This document shows, one piece after another, positions 63,068 through 64,000 of a stretch of 64,000 nucleotides of DNA (its first letter is position 1; the number at the start of each line of letters is the position of its first letter). Below the pieces are notes generated by a model that made no database searches, was not told the origin of the DNA, and saw only the letters and a program-made list of their open reading frames with translations. Source of the DNA: Zobellia nedashkovskayae (GTDB lineage: Bacteria; Bacteroidota; Bacteroidia; Flavobacteriales; Flavobacteriaceae); contig NZ_JADDXR010000002.1 of NCBI RefSeq assembly GCF_015330125.1, positions 1,488,001 through 1,552,000 on the forward strand. Direction: 5' to 3'. The position numbers and the translations under genes are program-made.

Positions 63068-64000
63068 ATGAAATTGAATGTAAAATTTGTTTTTTTCTGT
63101 CTGGGTATGTTTTTGATTAGCGGCTGTGGCGAACTTGGTGGAAACCGCACTATTCGTTTGGCCCACGGGTTAGACGTTAACCATTCTGTACATAAGGCCA
63201 TGGTTAAAATGGGTGAGGACTTAAAGGAACTTTCTGGTGGTAAAATGCTATTGGAAATTTATCCAAACCAACAATTGGGCACCGAGCGCCAATGTCTTGA
63301 ATTGCTTCAAATAGGAAGTTTAGATATGACCAAGGTGTCTGTGGGAACCCTTGAAAATTTTGCACCTAAAATGAGAGTGTTGGGTTTACCTTTCTTATTT
63401 AGAGATAGACAACATTCGTTTGATGTGCTTGACGGTCCTATTGGCCAAGAGTTATTGAATGACGGAGAACAGTACTGGCTTAAAGGATTGGGGTATTATG
63501 ATGCGGGAAGCCGTAGTTTTTACACGAAAGACAGACCTATAAATAATCCGGATGATCTTGCGGGATTAAAAATCAGGGTTATGGAGAGTGTCACGGCCAT
63601 GGATATGGTTAAGGACCTTGGAGGTTCGCCAACACCTATTTCTTGGGGTGAATTGTACACGGCATTACAACAGGGCGTGGTAGATGGAGCAGAAAATAAT
63701 CCGCCTAGTTTCTATCTTTCCAGACACTACGAGGTTTGTAAATTTTACACTTTAGATGAACATACCGTACTACCAGATGTCTTATTAGCAGGTACTCATT
63801 TATGGGATAGCCTTTCTGAGGAAGAGCAAGGATGGTTAAAGAAAGCTGTTGATGGTTCAGTGGGTTACCAAAGAAAATTATGGGGAGAGGCGGAAGATGA
63901 AGCCCTAGCTGAGGTGGAAAAAGCTGGTGTTGAAATTATTAGACCAGATAAAACGCTCTTTTCGGAAAAAATAAAAGACTCGTTTGACAAATACAAGGAT
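63068..64000 (+). CDS. TRAP transporter substrate-binding lipoprotein (3' end beyond the window)
   Basis: 311 codons are visible and the frame runs off the right edge. A lipoprotein signal ends in FLISGC. The DctP pattern follows: RLAHGLDVNHSVHKAM, GKMLLEIYPNQQLG, GLPFLFRDRQH, GLKIRVMESVTAMDMVKDLGGSPTPISWGELYTALQQGVVDGAENNP, which includes the Arg that binds the carboxylate of the ligand. It probably delivers uronates to a DctQM membrane part encoded beyond the window. It is co-transcribed with uxaC. Confidence 0.88.
   Translation, partial: MKLNVKFVFFCLGMFLISGCGELGGNRTIRLAHGLDVNHSVHKAMVKMGEDLKELSGGKMLLEIYPNQQLGTERQCLELLQIGSLDMTKVSVGTLENFAPKMRVLGLPFLFRDRQHSFDVLDGPIGQELLNDGEQYWLKGLGYYDAGSRSFYTKDRPINNPDDLAGLKIRVMESVTAMDMVKDLGGSPTPISWGELYTALQQGVVDGAENNPPSFYLSRHYEVCKFYTLDEHTVLPDVLLAGTHLWDSLSEEEQGWLKKAVDGSVGYQRKLWGEAEDEALAEVEKAGVEIIRPDKTLFSEKIKDSFDKYKD

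Overview
The window reads as one chromosomal stretch of a marine member of the Flavobacteriaceae (Bacteroidota), close in style to Zobellia or Maribacter. The signs are the AT-rich sequence, many -7 boxes of the Bacteroidota type (TAnnTTTG, often with TTG about 19 bases upstream), lipoprotein signal peptides followed by outer-membrane proteins, and family-typical gene orders (DUF177-rpmF-fabH-accB-accC; acpP-fabF-rnc). I see no rRNA, tRNA, CRISPR array, insertion sequence or prophage.

Layout. 1-2257: a redox module of a haem-type membrane protein, a flavin reductase fused to a ferredoxin, and a five-haem cytochrome c. 2258-15521: a nitrate assimilation cluster made of an ABC transporter (nrtA, nrtB and two ATPases), an outer-membrane porin, a NarL-type response regulator, a GH13 glycosidase, a large fused nitrate reductase (Mo domain + FAD reductase + BFD iron-sulphur domain) and a rubredoxin-tailed protein. 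A 16-bp inverted repeat of 7-2-7 form recurs at the regulator and nitrate reductase promoters, with partial copies before nrtA, and is a likely operator. 15561-26000: a kelch lipoprotein, a three-gene set (PLP enzyme, DUF1611, dipeptide epimerase) that looks like D-glutamate or muropeptide handling, a large metalloprotease, a TauE/SafE exporter, a sodium symporter and a small lipoprotein. 26129-38300: a DUF3857/transglutaminase protein, ribE, pdxA, fatty-acid initiation genes (fabH, accB, accC), an amino-acid-oxidase-type flavoprotein and small proteins. 38366-41264: a cupredoxin-like protein, an AhpD-like protein, an AraC regulator and a PAS protein. 41307-50080: pyk, rnc, fabF, acpP, purN, RNase H, a sugar kinase and a purF-like gene. 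50160-51260: a tandem array of five small RNA genes. 51297-64000: sodA/B, AddA- and AddB-like repair nucleases with kbl and an OmpA-family gene between them, an SDR, uxaC and the start of a TRAP binding protein.

The most unusual element is the array between purF and the superoxide dismutase. A 40-base core is identical at 38 positions in five copies. Each copy has its own -7 box 5 or 6 bases upstream and its own hairpin terminator, whose stem sequence varies while pairing is kept. This looks like a multicopy family of small RNAs of about 70 nt. Its function is unknown to me, and it may correspond to a described flavobacterial RNA motif.

Working together: the nitrate genes form a path from outer membrane (porin) through periplasm (NrtA) and inner membrane (NrtB with ATPases) to the cytoplasmic reductase, under the response regulator. 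No recognisable nitrite reductase lies in the window. At the right end, uxaC and the TRAP binding protein form the start of a uronate uptake and breakdown operon.
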